Of a stretch of DNA of 64,000 bases, positions 1-11,497 are shown piece after piece. How positions within the stretch are numbered: the stretch's first letter is position 1; each line of letters begins with the position of its first letter. Made by a program: the position numbers and the translations under genes. Source of the DNA: Sipunculus nudus (taxonomy: Eukaryota; Annelida; Sipuncula; Golfingiida; Sipunculidae); the NCBI GenBank assembly GCA_026874595.1, contig CM049317.1:73187118-73251117 (forward strand). Direction: 5' to 3'. The notes beneath the pieces were generated by a model, which had not been told where the DNA came from, made no database searches, and saw only the letters and a list, made by a program, of their open reading frames with translations.

Positions 1-140
1 AGTAACAATAATTGCAATTACTTTTTCAAGTAAACAAGTAATTTTAATTGTAATTGATTACATGTTTTATTCCTGGAAAGTAATTGTAATTGTAATCGAT
101 TGGTTTTGAAAAGTAATTGTTGTAACAAATACTTTAAAAT
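1..140. repeat. AGTAATTG-rich transposon remnant
   Basis: This AT-rich stretch repeats the words AGTAATTG and TGTAATTG with imperfect spacing. Similar stretches lie at 1903-1996 and 32640-32770. Such words are common in the subterminal parts of non-autonomous hAT elements, so this and the 1903 segment may be the two ends of one 2 kb element. The family assignment is inference; only the sequence similarity is seen. Confidence 0.45.
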
Positions 141-1902
141 TACTTTTGTTGTAGAAATTTAGTGAAGCATACCTGCCTGTTATCTAGGATGAAACTTGCT
201 ACTCACTTTAAGGGCAGATAATGTTTATCACCTCAGACTGCTAGGTCATTTTACCCGAATACAAAGTTTCCCAGCAAAATAATCCCGATGTAAAAACTTC
301 ACATTCCCCCACCCTGATTTTCACTTCAGGTTACTCTCGTTGTAGTCTTATCCTTATTTCAGGGAACCTCCCACCCAACAATTTCAGGTAACCCCTCGCT
401 GTAATCTTAACCTTATTTCAGGTAACCCCAACACTGTTAAGATTAACCCCTCGCTGATTTAATAAAATGACAAATTGTAATGCTTTTATTTCATGGTTTA
501 TTATTTCAATAAATCACGTGAAAGATACAAGATTCAAAAGAAGAAATCAATATGAATAATCTTAATAAACATAATGGAAACTACCGCTTTAAAGCGGCCA
601 ATCTTAGAAGAAACCCATAAGAAACGCTGGTTTGAAGACTGAAAATTCTCGATTTGAGAAGTGCACGGTATGGCCATTAGGTGGCTTGCAAACTATGTAT
701 ATATTCTGCACCACTGAATGCGACCCGTGCAAATTTAATTTACTTCATATAGTTTGCTGAGACCATTGTATTTTAAAGATAACTAACTATACATCATGTA
801 AATTGTTTTTTTACCATGCCTTGTAAGTGAATAGGTCCCTTAAATTATAATTCCAAAAGGTACAAAAAATACCATGTCTCTGTCACCATTAGTTGGTCTG
901 TTTGTAGGCAACTTTTCTATAAAAAAATTAACAAAGGTTTTAATGGCTTTTTAGGTCTAGGGTAAAAAAATGGACATAAGCAGGCCTATGCCTATTATTT
1001 CACCCTATCAGTTCAGTTTTACAAGTGTTTCCCAGCAAAACCATTAGAGCACATCGTCGTAGTTCCTCACAAACAGCTGTTTAACACTTTGTTTTGGCTC
1101 TGCGTGTTGGTAAACACAGTCCACGTGTGTGTGTTGATCATAACAAGGCCGCGTGGCCGGAGTTCCGAATGTGAGCCGCAACACGCGGGGTTTCAGCCAG
1201 CGGGAACATGTATCACATTTTTTGCCAAGTCATTCAAGGCATCTCCTGATTGAAACTTATTGTGGCTCCGCGGTGCTCACGGTCCCTTGTGTTTATGTTG
1301 ACAACTCTGAACATGCCTGGGCCACTGTTTTTAACATTCGTTTACAAAGGAAAGCAAACGGGTTTCAGGGCAATATTTTGGCAGACACATATTTATTTTA
1401 AAGGGAAAAAGCTATTTTTGTGTTTATTCAACATGCTCTATAGGTGAGTGCGCCCCTCTAACTTTGGAGATAATCTAGATAACCATAATGCTTTCTTTCA
1501 AGGATGCCATACTATTTTACGGATAGAGCACTTCAGGCCATTGTCATTTACTAGTTTATCATATGAAACTTATAGTGTCAGTTTCTGAGTTAGGTTTAAG
1601 TTTACTAAATTACGCAAAGTGTAGCCTGATTGGAGCTGCCTTTGTTCCGATGAGCATAGTGACCTGTGATGCAAATACAGATTTGGAATTGTAACACACA
1701 TTTCTTCTTGCCTCTATTAATATATTCCTTGTTAAATGAAGCGTATATGTGCCTAGTTGGAGAGCTTTCCAGTTAAATTCATTCAATTAAAATGGAAATT
1801 GACTCAATTCCTTTATTTAATTGTCACGAATGTTAAGAGCTCACACTTATATCTAACTCAGTTGTTTTTCTTGAAAATAATGTTAATGGGCTTTAAGCAC
1901 AA
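141..1902. other. No gene recognised
   Basis: AT-rich spacer. Short reading frames near 1153-1447 lack splice context, domain signals and coding-like composition. If the two flanking AGTAATTG-rich segments are ends of one element, this stretch is its interior, but no transposase reading frame is visible. Confidence 0.4.
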
Positions 1903-1996
1903 GAAGTAATTGCAATTGTATACAATTTTTTTTTCTGGAAACACAAAAGTAATTGTATATGTAATAGATTACTTTAAAAGTAATTTACGTTACCCA
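1903..1996. repeat. AGTAATTG-rich transposon remnant, second segment
   Basis: Same word content as 1-140 (AAGTAATTGCAATTG, AAAAGTAATTT), ending in TTACCCAGCC, which resembles the outer end of some hAT elements. Decayed; no target-site duplication can be shown because the other end may lie outside the window. Confidence 0.45.
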
Positions 1997-2281
1997 GCCA
2001 GGAGGCACGTGAATACACCCTTTTCTTCACTGTGTGGACAGTTTAGCTGTACGGTCCGCCAGTAATGGTCGCATTAACATTTTCTCTTTCATATTTTCCA
2101 GTAAAGGTTAGTACTTGTTATACTATATTACTAATGTACAATTGGACTTTTATTCCAAGGCTTGTTGAATTAACTAGCTTGACGCCTATTGTCATGTTGT
2201 CTATATATTGCTCAAATAAGGACACATGTTTATAAGTGTAGTCTTATAATTTTTTGTTCATGACTGTGTTGTTCTACTTAC

Positions 2282-2424
2282 CTCATAGACCGTGATATAA
2301 TTGTAATATCTACAGTGTTCCAAACAGTCCCTTATGGAATAAATACTGATTCTGCAGTTTTCATTCATTTCGTATTCTGCCTTGTAGCAGCCTTGGTAGT
2401 ACATTGGTGTTTGATCATAGGAAG
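2282..2424 (-). CDS. Copy A exon 3: WSC-like domain N-half
   Basis: A 143-nt phase 1-0 exon with acceptor CTTGTCAG and donor GAG|GTAAGT. It encodes YYQGCYKA near its start, then spaced cysteines (NENC, RDC, EHC) and a Tyr-rich end. The Y-x-GCY start and Cys spacing match WSC domains (a Cys-rich module found in yeast stress sensors and animal extracellular proteins). Homologous to 6845-6996 and 44358-44503, which have the same phases. The next exon is not visible in the window. Confidence 0.7.
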
Positions 2425-3622
2425 CTGACAAGAAACCACTAAACGTTGACCATCACCGCACGTGTTCACAATCGATGTATTTTGAACAGTCGGTATGTGG
2501 TTAGTAATATAATAATTAAATAATCAATTAATAATGATATAAATAATGATAATGTAACTGAAACGACTGAAATTTCTCTTGAATATGACAAATACGTAAG
2601 ACCCGTATCCTCACATGGGATAATCCAGTTCCAGTAGAGCGGTCCTGTTGTCGCCCCGAGCCATACCGACGTCATCCCGGCATTTTTAAGTAAATCGGTA
2701 ATGGCTTGATGGATGACATCATTGGCATCTCTTGCCAATCTTCCCTGTCTGCTTTGACAAGCATCCTTGGCTTCTTGCCAGTGGTATTGTCCGTTATAAA
2801 GACGATACAACATGCCTTCAGCTATTAAATACACAAGAAATCTTCTATCTCAACTAAATCCTCAACAACATTATAATGAACATTTATATGTTAGGCCATC
2901 TCAGATTCAAGGAAATATTTTAGATGCTATGCTATGCATGCTAGATTTTACCGTGAAATTGGGTTTGCGGGTACTGGTGCAAATAATTGCCTCTCCCAGG
3001 AGGATATGTGTCGATCCCCATTCGTGTGCTTTTTTTTTGTTTTTGCGTTTTTGCTAATAGCATAATGCGCGCAAGTTTGAACGGAGTCTGATGAAGGTTT
3101 CAGACCATTCAGGATCATTATTAGGACATATTCCAAATAATATACACCGGCAAATATGGGCCGGATAAATGAATGCAAACATGATTTTGGGAGCATTGCA
3201 GTGGCCTACATTCCTTAGATGGAGATTTCTCTTAGACATTTAGCCAGCGTTTTCACCACAAGGACCGCTCCCCGACCGAGGATTGAATGGATATTAGTCA
3301 TGGGCGGCAGGCAAATGTTAAATGAAAATCCTTCTAGGGCGTATTATGGTTGCCTGGGTTTTATGCTCCCGGGAACCGGAGAAAGCCTACAATAATGAAC
3401 AGGCTCATACAACCAGGAAGGCAAAGTAAATAGTTAGATAGGACCGACATTGTCGATGATATTATGCTTAAACACCAAGATCCCGTCCCCCCCCCCCCCG
3501 CATATTTACATGTGTGTGAATTATCCTGATAGATATTCCTTACCTTTTACGCAGTTCTCTCGGCAACCTTCAAAGGCCCACGCCATCGATAAAAAATATA
3601 TATGTAGTATTATATAAAGCAT
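2282..3622 (-). CDS. Copy A: CTLD/WSC receptor gene, 5' part (join of three exons)
   Basis: Minus-strand gene built from exons 3622-3544, 2821-2615 and 2424-2282. Phases join cleanly (start-1, 1-1, 1-0) and every exon is open. It encodes a secretory signal, the N-terminal half of a C-type lectin-like domain and the N-terminal half of a WSC-like domain. The paralogous copy C then continues with the WSC C-half, the CTLD C-half, a second CTLD, stalk, membrane helix and tail. No such exons can be found between 2281 and 1, so the gene either continues past the window edge or is truncated. It is head-to-head with copy B, with about 2.9 kb between them. The likely role is a cell-surface or secreted recognition protein; this is inferred from domains only. 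Confidence 0.7.
2615..2821 (-). CDS. Copy A exon 2: CTLD1 N-terminal half
   Basis: A 207-nt symmetrical phase 1-1 exon, acceptor TTTAATAG at 2822-2823 and donor T|GTGAGG after 2615. The protein has the CTLD hallmarks in order: YRLYNGQYHWQEAKDAC (helix 1 start with Trp and Cys), GRLARD, a second helix, then VWLGATTGPLYWNW, which matches the WIGL and W-x-W core strands. Exactly the same length as the copy C exon at 42889-43095. Intact, with Trp at the position where copy C carries a stop. Confidence 0.8.
3544..3622 (-). CDS. Copy A exon 1: signal peptide
   Basis: The ATG at 3622-3620 opens a frame beginning MLYIILHIYFLSMAWA, a hydrophobic segment ending in a good signal-peptidase site (AWA). 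About ten further residues (FEGCRENCVK) follow before the donor AAAAG|GTAAGG at 3544. The donor is phase 1, matching the phase-1 acceptor of the CTLD exon 0.7 kb away. A second in-frame ATG at 3586 would give a much poorer signal, so the upstream one is preferred. Confidence 0.6.
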
Positions 3623-4644
3623 GGTTGTTTGTTGTGGTCTAATTAAAGTTGAACAACCTGCAATTAAATATAAAGATAAATCCTTGATTGTTCAAATGTT
3701 GTTACAGCACGACCTTCCCACCATTTATGCACTGGTACTGGCTCTTCATTGAGCGGTATGGCTCTCACTCAAAGATGAACCTTTCCAAATTTCTTGAACT
3801 GCCAAACCAGTCTTAGTTATTTCAACAGGTCCAGAATGTATCCCCTACGTGTACCGTGTCATTGCACTTTGATAAAAAGGTTTCTATGTAATTAACCATT
3901 TAATGTTAAAGGTCAATATCTTCACAAGAGCTACCTGGATGACCTCTCTTGACAACCTTTGCACGAACAGAGAACAAGGAAGTAACCGTGTAATATCATG
4001 GGACTTGTATACATATGGTTGATACATGATTTAGAAAGGAAAGCGAGGGGGCACTCTTGCATAGGTGAATGGGTGAGCTAGAAGTGATAGTAGGCTTTAC
4101 ACATAGCTCTTGCATGCAAATGTGGAGGGGGGAGGGAGGAACTAGACGAAAATCCGGAGCAGTTTTTTTTGTATAAAGCGTTTATTTTTCTTGCGATAAG
4201 AGGAGGCCTGGAATGCCGTTATACAGGTCACGGAATTTTTTAGTACAGTATTCACTTGACATGATAATGAATCTACATATCAAGCAGTACAAAATATTAT
4301 TTCCCACAGAGCACACTTAAAATGCTTATATAAAGCACCACCATGGGCGATTTCAATGACCTGTAAAATATGTGCTTTGTTTCGTCGATTATTTCGCTCG
4401 AGTATGCCTTTGTTAAGGTCGCAATATATTCCAATGTCTTTTTATCTAATGGAGGCAAGTATGCACAGAAGCAAGTAGCTTATGTGTCCTGACACTTAAC
4501 ATTGGCTCACAACATCATTTTATAATAGTGGAATATCAGGTTTGATTTTGAAATCCTACGGAATTAGGTATACTCGATTTCTCCAAATGTTGGCAAATGA
4601 TTTAGATACGCCCATCATTTTCATCTACTAGTTTATTGCATATA
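3623..4644. other. Spacer between divergent copies A and B
   Basis: No exon recognised. Any promoter of copy A should lie just above 3622. Only AT-rich sequence and a G-rich patch near 4120-4140 are visible. Confidence 0.35.
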
Positions 4645-4822
4645 CAGTGATACCTCGTTGTGTCAAAGTCGAAGGACCCTCAGAAAACTTTGACACATCC
4701 AAGGTTCGACACAAGCGGGTTTCATATGGTTATAATTTAACTAGAGTTGTCCGAAATATATAGTCTGTAAGTTAGACCGAGCGGGTTATTCGACTTAAGA
4801 GAGTTCGACACATGGTATCACT

Positions 4823-4823
<1 letters not shown>
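4645..4823. mobile_element. Short pogo/Tigger-like MITE
   Basis: A 179-bp unit starting CAGTGATACC and ending GGTATCACTG, with further inverted similarity inside (TGTGTC and TTCGAC words near both ends). CAGT ends with a following ATACCTCG are typical of pogo/Tigger elements, which duplicate TA. TA is present on the left flank but the right flank reads TT, so the duplication is not clean. No coding capacity. Confidence 0.5.

Positions 4824-4825
<2 letters not shown>

Positions 4826-4882
<57 letters not shown>
4826..4882. repeat. (TA)n microsatellite
   Basis: Uninterrupted TA dinucleotides directly after the pogo-like element. Confidence 0.95.
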
Positions 4883-4885
<3 letters not shown>

Positions 4886-6526
4886 AATACCGTGAGGCCA
4901 AAGTATTTTTTGTGATGTCATGGGTCACAGTTCCTACAACACGGATCTAAGGATTGATCGACCTCTTGGGCCTTCAAAAACTCGCCCGGACTTAAATCCT
5001 CGATAGGGCTGGTAACGTCGAGGCCCTGTAAGGGATTTTTTCCCGTTTACGTTTAGCAGCCCATGTCTTAACGGCTGATGTTACTTCAATGGGCGTTTCC
5101 GCACTGCGCGCGCCGCGTCCGTAGCCGCTGAACTCCACGAGGGATCCGGATCGTTCGGCTCTTGTGCTCCTGCGACGTTGCCTAGCGCTAAGAAGTAGGT
5201 ACAAAGTATTGTCACGTGTCTCTGGTGACATGCATCCACTTGTTTTAAATTTCTATAATGAAACATGAATATATTGTATTAATAAATTTTGTTAAAATTT
5301 ATTATCAAACTCTGGAATTCAAAATAAAAAGTCCAGTTCACACATTTCGCCGTGACAAGTTCAGATCTCTGAGGTTATTGCCCTTTTAATGTGGCTTTTA
5401 TTGGGAGGCACAAGTTGCACAGTCCACTTTTTCGTTTATACGTGTTTGGTATTTTCATATCCCTTCGTAGTCCGCAATCCTTCCCTTTTTTGGTACTGAA
5501 AGGAGGGTTACAGGTTCCCATTCACACACCTTTTGAAAAAGAATTTATGTAATTTCTGGCTTAACTGTATATATCTATTAATTCTCTAAGGGTAATTTTG
5601 CTTGTGAAAAGTTCTTATAATGCCTTCGTGAAGGATGTATGAATTGATTATCGACAATATGGTCGGAATGTTGACAAAGAGGAAACATGTAACCTAAGGT
5701 GGCAAGTTGCATATATGCGGAGGTAGAAAGGTCACTTGTTGCAGAACGCCAAATGCAATGCTCTGGCTTATATGTCTTGCTGCCAGATGCCCTAGTTGAG
5801 TTTGTTTTTATTATTTTGGCGGGCCCTACATATTATAAACAAGTTGATATAAACAAAACAAGCAGCCTGTGTGCGGTGATATTCTCGTTTTCTGGCCATT
5901 TTTTATAAAAGCTGCAAGGGATTACCTTTAGTTGAAAAAAGTTAGATAGTTGATAGGGCCCCATTAAACAATGTTATTTTTTTCTGTTTTTGTTATGTCT
6001 TTTCTTGTTTTCGGGGAGTTGTTTTTGCGTAATGGATAATATTGTTGTAAGCGCTGTTCCGAAGTCCTTGATTGTTTTGGTGCACCCTACCTGAACACCT
6101 CTTCACTAGATGAAAAATAATGATATTCCTTTGTTGATCACTGAGGGGAGGGGGGGGGGGGGTCGAGTGAGAGTGGAAGTACATCGACATACATCGGTGC
6201 GTTTGTTTTCGGTATGTTTCTTGCGTGTCAGTTTTTAGGTTCAAGGTAACATGGATAATTTTAATGGATGTTTCAACTAGTATTTTTGGCTCACTTCTTG
6301 AGCAACCTTTATCAGATCTTTCTTTGTTTGGTCTGCTCTGCTCTCTGATGACTTCCTGAGTGTGGCTACGCCGGCATCCCTGTATAGGGTAATGCCGTGA
6401 GTACACTGCCGGGGATCCCCGTGTCAGAACATGAGTTGGTCGTGTGATGATCGCCAACATGGATCAAGGCGTGAAAGATAAACGGAATGGAAGAGAAACG
6501 GTTTGATATTACTTTTCTTTATACAG
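4883..6526. other. Spacer upstream of copy B, no exon recognised
   Basis: A signal-peptide exon for copy B would be expected here by analogy with copy A, but none with a phase-1 donor was found. A G-run lies near 6148. Minus-strand frame 5993-6460 looks non-coding. Confidence 0.3.
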
Positions 6527-6716
6527 TTGGTGGTCTAACATATCGCCTGTATACCATTGATACAAACTGGGCAAACGCCCAGGAAGCCTGTTATCGTTAT
6601 CAAGGACGGCTGGCTAGGGACACAGTGCCATTCGGGATCTACTACAGGATAATAATGTGACTTCAGCGTGGTTTGGGGCCAAACAGCACCACTCTATTGG
6701 AACTGGATTGAATCAT
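6527..6716 (+). pseudogene. Copy B CTLD1 N-half exon, frameshifted
   Basis: Acceptor TTTATACAG, then GGLTYRLY, NWANAQEAC and QGRLARD in frame. After that the frame shifts and hits TGA; the core strands reappear in other frames (TSAWFGA, then PLYWNWI). The exon is 190 nt against 207 in copies A and C, a net loss of 17 nt. The donor T|GTAGGG is in the position of the copy A donor. Confidence 0.75.
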
Positions 6717-6771
6717 GTAGGGCTGAATATATGATAGTTTCTTTATTTGTTCTGTATTGTTATTAAATTTG

Positions 6772-6773
<2 letters not shown>

Positions 6774-6830
<57 letters not shown>
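6774..6830. repeat. (TA)n microsatellite in copy B intron
   Basis: Long pure TA run between the CTLD1 and WSC exons. Confidence 0.95.
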
Positions 6831-6833
<3 letters not shown>

Positions 6834-6844
6834 ATGCTCTTCAG

Positions 6845-6996
6845 CTCTACAAGGTCAATATGACCACAAACCGATGTCTTACCAAGGATGCTACCGGGCA
6901 GCGGAGGAAACGAGGGAAAACTGCAGACAGGGTGTCTATAACATGGGGACGTGCTTTGGTCACTGTATGAATTACACTTATGCTTCTATTTATAAG
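6845..6996 (+). pseudogene. Copy B WSC N-half exon (open)
   Basis: A 152-nt phase 1-0 exon, acceptor GCTCTTCAG and donor AAG|GTATGA. Encodes SYQGCYRAAEE, then ENC, GTC and GHC. Open and well preserved, unlike its neighbours. Confidence 0.7.
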
Positions 6997-7104
6997 GTAT
7001 GAATACTACTTATGAATAATCGTTTGCGGAAGTTTAAGCTAAATAAGTCGCAAATATACCAAATGTCTGGATAGGCATGTATTTTAATAATAATGTTTAA
7101 ATAG

Positions 7105-7260
7105 GACACAACAATCTAAAGATGCTGTTGTGGACATTATTTTGGAAGAGCTCGGCCAGCAAAACCTATAAATGCAAACCTTGTAGTGGGATACCGCGAT
7201 GTGCAGAAAGTTCAGCTATTCATGCTGTATATACGGTAGCTATAAGACGAGAGGAGTTAC
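7105..7260 (+). pseudogene. Copy B WSC C-half exon, broken
   Basis: After acceptor AAATAG the phase-0 frame reads four codons, then TAA, where copy C has the Tyr before ECCCGN. The CCCG core follows (RCCCGHYFG). Then the frame shifts, with CSG and SAIHAVYTVA in another frame matching CPGG and NAFEAIYSRV of copy C. Donor C|GTAAGT. Confidence 0.7.
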
Positions 7261-7394
7261 GTAAGTAAAGATCTAGCAATATTAAGCTCTATCAGGATAT
7301 TTATTTACCTGATACCTTTATACCGTGAAACGTTTACAAGTATATTTTTGATGTTCTAATTGAACATATTTTATCTTATGATTATCTTATGATG

Positions 7395-7481
7395 CTCGAT
7401 GGCGGGACAGCTACCCCGACGGCCTGGACGAAGCTTGCACATCGGCCGTGTTCACACGAACTGCGCCACTGTGCATAGTCG
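7395..7481 (+). pseudogene. Copy B CTLD1 C-half remnant
   Basis: Encodes WRDSYPDGLDEAC and later PLCIV, matching WENHYPDRLQDD and AVCIT of copy C, but about twenty residues shorter. The donor G|GTAAGG is kept, but no AG lies at the expected acceptor (the sequence there is GATGCTCGATGG), so the exon could not be spliced normally. Confidence 0.55.
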
Positions 7482-7611
7482 GTAAGGTGGTGATAACCTA
7501 AGCGTGTGTGTTTCATATTTACAAACTAACTGCTTCATGATATAGGACTTATATATACTTAATGAGCTGACTCGTATCTTTATAAAAAAAACTTTAATAA
7601 ACAAATATTCA

Positions 7612-7613
7612 AC

Positions 7614-7648
<35 letters not shown>
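7612..7648. repeat. (CA)n(TA)n microsatellite
   Basis: CA run followed by TA run in copy B intron. Confidence 0.9.
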
Positions 7649-7791
7649 GCGACAGCCTGATACAAAGTTGCCATGGCGCTCAATGTTGTAGGCGGCATTC
7701 TGCGTGCATCGCTGTCAGATCTCTTGGCTGATTTCTTAAAAACGTGTTGCCATCAGGTTAAGGTAACAATTCCTTAAGGTGTGAAGTACAT

Positions 7792-7817
7792 TATAATAAT
7801 AATAATAATAATAATAA
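7792..7817. repeat. (TAA)n microsatellite
   Basis: ATA/TAA trinucleotide run in copy B intron. Confidence 0.85.
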
Positions 7818-8213
7818 CGTTTTATTACAGACCCATGGTCCATACACGAACAGTGAAAGAAATGTTTAATTTAAAGCTCAAATCGTTCATTTAAATATTG
7901 AACATGAGTGGTGACAACGCCCCTCCTAGTGGATGTGAAATAGTCCAACCTGATCGAGTTCCATCCTACCGAGATTCATTGGTGCATATACCAGGAATAC
8001 ACAATTCTGACAAGGTATAGAGGAACACCGTTTCTTAAAAGGTAGTAGAAAAAGTTGTGTGACAAACTCTATCAAAGGCCGATGATGCATCGAGAAAACA
8101 CCCAAACATATGTGATCGCATATTATGGTAAAATCGAAGAATCTCTTTTAGCAACCGTACACAAAGCTCTGTGCCATGACCCGTTATTTAATACATAATT
8201 ATATATAATGCAG

Positions 8214-8483
8214 ATGATATTGGTCAACACGGTCTCTGTTCAGATGGGGAATTTCCAACTGCTGAGTCAGGGAAGTGTTTTGTTGACTTGACCCCGCCTA
8301 CGACGTGGGACGAGGGCATCAAGCGCTGTGCGTCACGCAAATCCAGACAGAAAAGCACATCTGGTGCCTCTGTAAAAACGGCAGATACGCGTGAAAGTCG
8401 AACAAGTTATTCGAAAAATATTTAATGAAAAAGTATAGAATTGTGGGTGTTTTGGTCAAGTAGAAGATGGACTTGGAGCACAG
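8214..8483 (+). pseudogene. Copy B CTLD2 N-half exon, frameshifted
   Basis: Acceptor AATGCAG. The frame gives ESGKCFVD, TTWDEGIKRC (Trp and Cys of CTLD helix 1), then runs to TAA about 70 codons in. The end of the exon in another frame reads VFWSSRRWTWST, equal to FGTSRRWMWKA of copy C. Donor G|GTGAGC. 270 nt against 273 in copy C. Confidence 0.7.
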
Positions 8484-9208
8484 GTGAGCGACAATTTATT
8501 AATGTAGTACATGAGCACACTAACTGAAATTTAAACTGTCATATCATTGGTAGTGGGTTGGTTTTTATTCGAATAATAAAGGGATTTCTTAGTTATGTTA
8601 TATAGCTTCAGTAACTTGTAGCAGCTAGAGGAGTATGGAAAATTATCTGATTTAATGCGTATCGTGCAATGAAAACAGAAAGTAAAACTCATATATTAAG
8701 TATCTGTGACAGATGATTTCTGGAGATGTTTTAAAACAATTAAGACTTCAACACTTGAGACTTGAGATTTCACATGAAAGATTAAGAACAGATTGATTCT
8801 ATATTTGAATAAATCTTATTAATCGTAAGCTCTACCAAATATATTCAGATATCAAATGAATTGTTAAATACCTACATTCAATATATTGTAGTCTTTGCCG
8901 TTCTACGTCTATCAAAAATCAGATCAGAGTTACCTTCTAGTTCTACAGACTTTAAGATTTAATATATTATTCATACAGTTCTTTAATTTGTAACTTATTA
9001 TTACAATTGTTAGTGGAATTCTTGTTCTGTTACAGGGCGAGTTACAATTACCGAAATACCGAAAAAAGCATCAACCCACACCTCCAAACATGCCCACAAT
9101 TTTCTTAATAATTTCCGGTTAATATTGTCTATGCTAATTTCCGTATAATTTTCCTTCTGTTTTCATGTATGTTTCATTAGAATATAAATACATCCACTCC
9201 ATTTGCAG

Positions 9209-9368
9209 GACAAACATCCTTGTGAAAAAGAAGACGTGTCAGCAAACTACTGGTCCTTGTCCAACGAAAGTGTTCCTATACACAACCAGTGTATAACCAT
9301 CCATGATGACGGCACATGGACCGCTTTATCTTGTAATCAGAAATTCGGGGCATACATATGTGAATCAA
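9209..9368 (+). pseudogene. Copy B CTLD2 C-half exon
   Basis: Acceptor TTTGCAG, donor A|GTATGT. Encodes KEDVSANYW, HNQCITI, GTWTALSC and GAYICES, the classical W..C...YIC end of a CTLD. The exon is open, but in phase 0, whereas the preceding exon ends in phase 1, so a one-base indel separates them. It has a normal GT donor where copy C has GC. Confidence 0.75.
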
Positions 9369-9436
9369 GTATGTGTGACATTAGTAAAATATCCATATAT
9401 AATAAAAAGTCATACTTTCAACAAAAGTCAACCTAG

Positions 9437-9493
9437 GTACCACCACAAGACCGATAGATAGTTTCACCTTCATGTCAAGCTGGACTCAACCTG
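9437..9493 (+). pseudogene. Copy B first stalk exon
   Basis: A 57-nt phase 1-1 exon (acceptor CAACCTAG, donor G|GTAAGC) coding a Ser/Thr-rich stretch (STTTRPIDSFTF...). Consistent with a juxtamembrane stalk; no counterpart was found in copy C. Confidence 0.5.
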
Positions 9494-9604
9494 GTAAGCC
9501 TTGATATTTCACGCATATATTTACAGTAAGAAAGAAGATAAATAATAGAACAGTGGAACCGTATTTTATAACACAGAATATTTATTTAATTAATCATTTT
9601 GTAG

Positions 9605-9681
9605 CACATTCCTTGGTGCTACTCAAGGAAAATGACTTCAGCTGCCCATGCGATTCCTTATCGTATAGATTTATACGAAAG
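9605..9681 (+). pseudogene. Copy B possible Cys-containing stalk exon
   Basis: Follows ATTTTGTAG and ends AAAG|GTACAC. The phase-1 frame reads KENDFSCPCDSLSYRFIRK and stays open to a TAA at 9787. The CPC motif with tyrosine is suggestive of a small disulphide module. Its outgoing phase (0) does not fit the next stalk exon, so this could be an alternative or chance exon. Confidence 0.35.
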
Positions 9682-9922
9682 GTACACATAATGCCAGTAG
9701 GAATATTACCCAAAGACGTTTGTACCCAGTGTCGAGGTGAAAAGTATTCCAAAATTACACCTACCTATTATTCTGGACCTGATTGTTAAGGATTCTGAAG
9801 ATATTTTAGACTCGAGTCCTACATCACTGGTGTTTAAGCGTTATCTCTTCATTATGCATTTGCATTGATAACATGTTTCAAGCATGCAGTTACGTAGGTT
9901 TTATGATTTTTTTTTTCATCAG

Positions 9923-10057
9923 GAGTTACAGGAACTATATCGACAGTTTCTTTACCGATCACAAGGTCGCCATCTTCGAATCAACCAACAATGGCAACAT
10001 CATTGTCTTTAAGCGTCCACATTAAAAATTCTCTTCGCAACCAAAGGACATCATAAG
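9923..10057 (+). pseudogene. Copy B Ser/Thr stalk exon with terminal stop
   Basis: Poly-T tract and CATCAG acceptor; a phase-1 frame starts GVTGTISTVSLP, aligning with the copy C stalk exon (GASPTGSLFQST). It is Ser/Thr-rich throughout. The last full codon before donor G|GTATTT is TAA (10054-10056). If transcribed it would end the protein before the membrane helix. Confidence 0.55.
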
Positions 10058-11203
10058 GTATTTTTCTTTTTGTTTGGCTCCTCTATAAAATAATCACAAA
10101 CACTCTCGTTAATTCTATGAAACATCTTGACATGGTCGAACAGTAGTTAAGATGAACGAATGAACGCAGAATCCTGAACTAAACTCTTAAGGCCTCAAGG
10201 GCAGTTTGCCGAAATTTATTCATAGATACCGTGTATGATTTCCTTTGAATAGGTGTCATTAATATATAAGCAATATTAAGCATCATCACTTTAAAAGCGA
10301 AATGTTTATCCTTAGTGACAATTGTAACATGGAATGACTAATGGAAATGCAACTGTTAACATTTTCCATAAAAAGAGGTATCACCTCAAGTTTGACCTCA
10401 AGGTTCACCTCAACGCTTCATGTCACCTAACCAGGTGGGGCTTTATACATGTAACTTTACATATATATTTTTCTTTACAAAGAATTCAAGTTGTATTTAA
10501 CAATGGCACGTATTGGAAGCAATCATGCCACAAAAGAAGCATTTTATTCGGGGAGTGGAAATTTCATTGAGATACGTTTTAATCTCGCAAAACAGTTCAC
10601 AATCCGTTTAATATTTAAAAAGATATACAAAATACCATAAGAGGCATACTGTTTAAAAAACGACATGCTACCATGTACTGACTGTGTTACACTTGTTACT
10701 TCAGTAATAACATGTTTCACGGTTCCTTAAATACATATGTAAATAGTCACATTTTCATAGCGACAATGTTTTATATTTGTAAAGAACATTTTCCAAACAA
10801 TATACGCCAGGCATCCAGTTGATTGTGATGACCGGTTTTAGAAAATAAACACAGAAAGAATCGGTTAAGGAACAATGATAAGCCTCTTCACATAGTTTTG
10901 AAGTGTTATTCTTGTTTTTATTATTTGGAAATATACTTGTACAAAAACGTGATGATTTAAATCACTTGGCTGCTGTCATTCAAAACAAGGCACATATCCA
11001 GGTTTTTGCCGATATTTTTCATATTTCATAATTTTATGTTGAATTTTATTAAACGAAAACATGGAAATACGGGCAGTAATACTCAGAGTAACGGGCAGTA
11101 ACGAAAGCGTGGTGCCTCCTGGTAACGTAACATTATCAAAACAAAATGCAGTTGCAATCGTCTCATAATAACAGAACATATATCGGCTGTCGTCCATTTC
11201 CAG
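10058..11203. other. Copy B intron, nothing recognised
   Basis: AT-rich intronic sequence before the membrane exon. Short frames at 10334-10570 and on the opposite strand lack coding signals. Confidence 0.4.
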
Positions 11204-11303
11204 GGAACCATGTCGGAGCCTCCAAGCATATGAAGGCGGTCATTTGGGGATCTGCTGGGGCCTTCGCAATGCTGATCCTAGTCACGCTGCTTGTGCTTGT
11301 GTG
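11204..11303 (+). pseudogene. Copy B transmembrane exon (open)
   Basis: A 100-nt phase 1-2 exon, identical in length and phases to the copy C exon 47150-47249. Encodes a short linker, then WGSAGAFAMLILVTLLVLVW, a single membrane helix. Acceptor TTTCCAG, donor TG|GTAAAA. Confidence 0.7.
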
Positions 11304-11497
11304 GTAAAAAATGCAACATAATTGACATACACTAGTATATTCTTCTTTTAAATGCCATTATTTACAAACTATTAGACCCGTTTAGGGATTCATCATCACG
11401 CATCACTGGGCGAAAGCTTAGTCACACATATGTAAACAAAAAGTTTAAATAAAAGGATACTAAATTAGACAGTTGACATGTTGTTTAATTGTTATAG

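Noticed and set aside
1153-1447. Overlapping 82- and 65-codon plus-strand frames
   Set aside because: No splice, domain or codon-use support in AT-rich repeat-flanked sequence.
5993-6460. 155-codon minus-strand frame
   Set aside because: Contains a proline run from a G homopolymer and no recognisable signals; upstream spacer of copy B.
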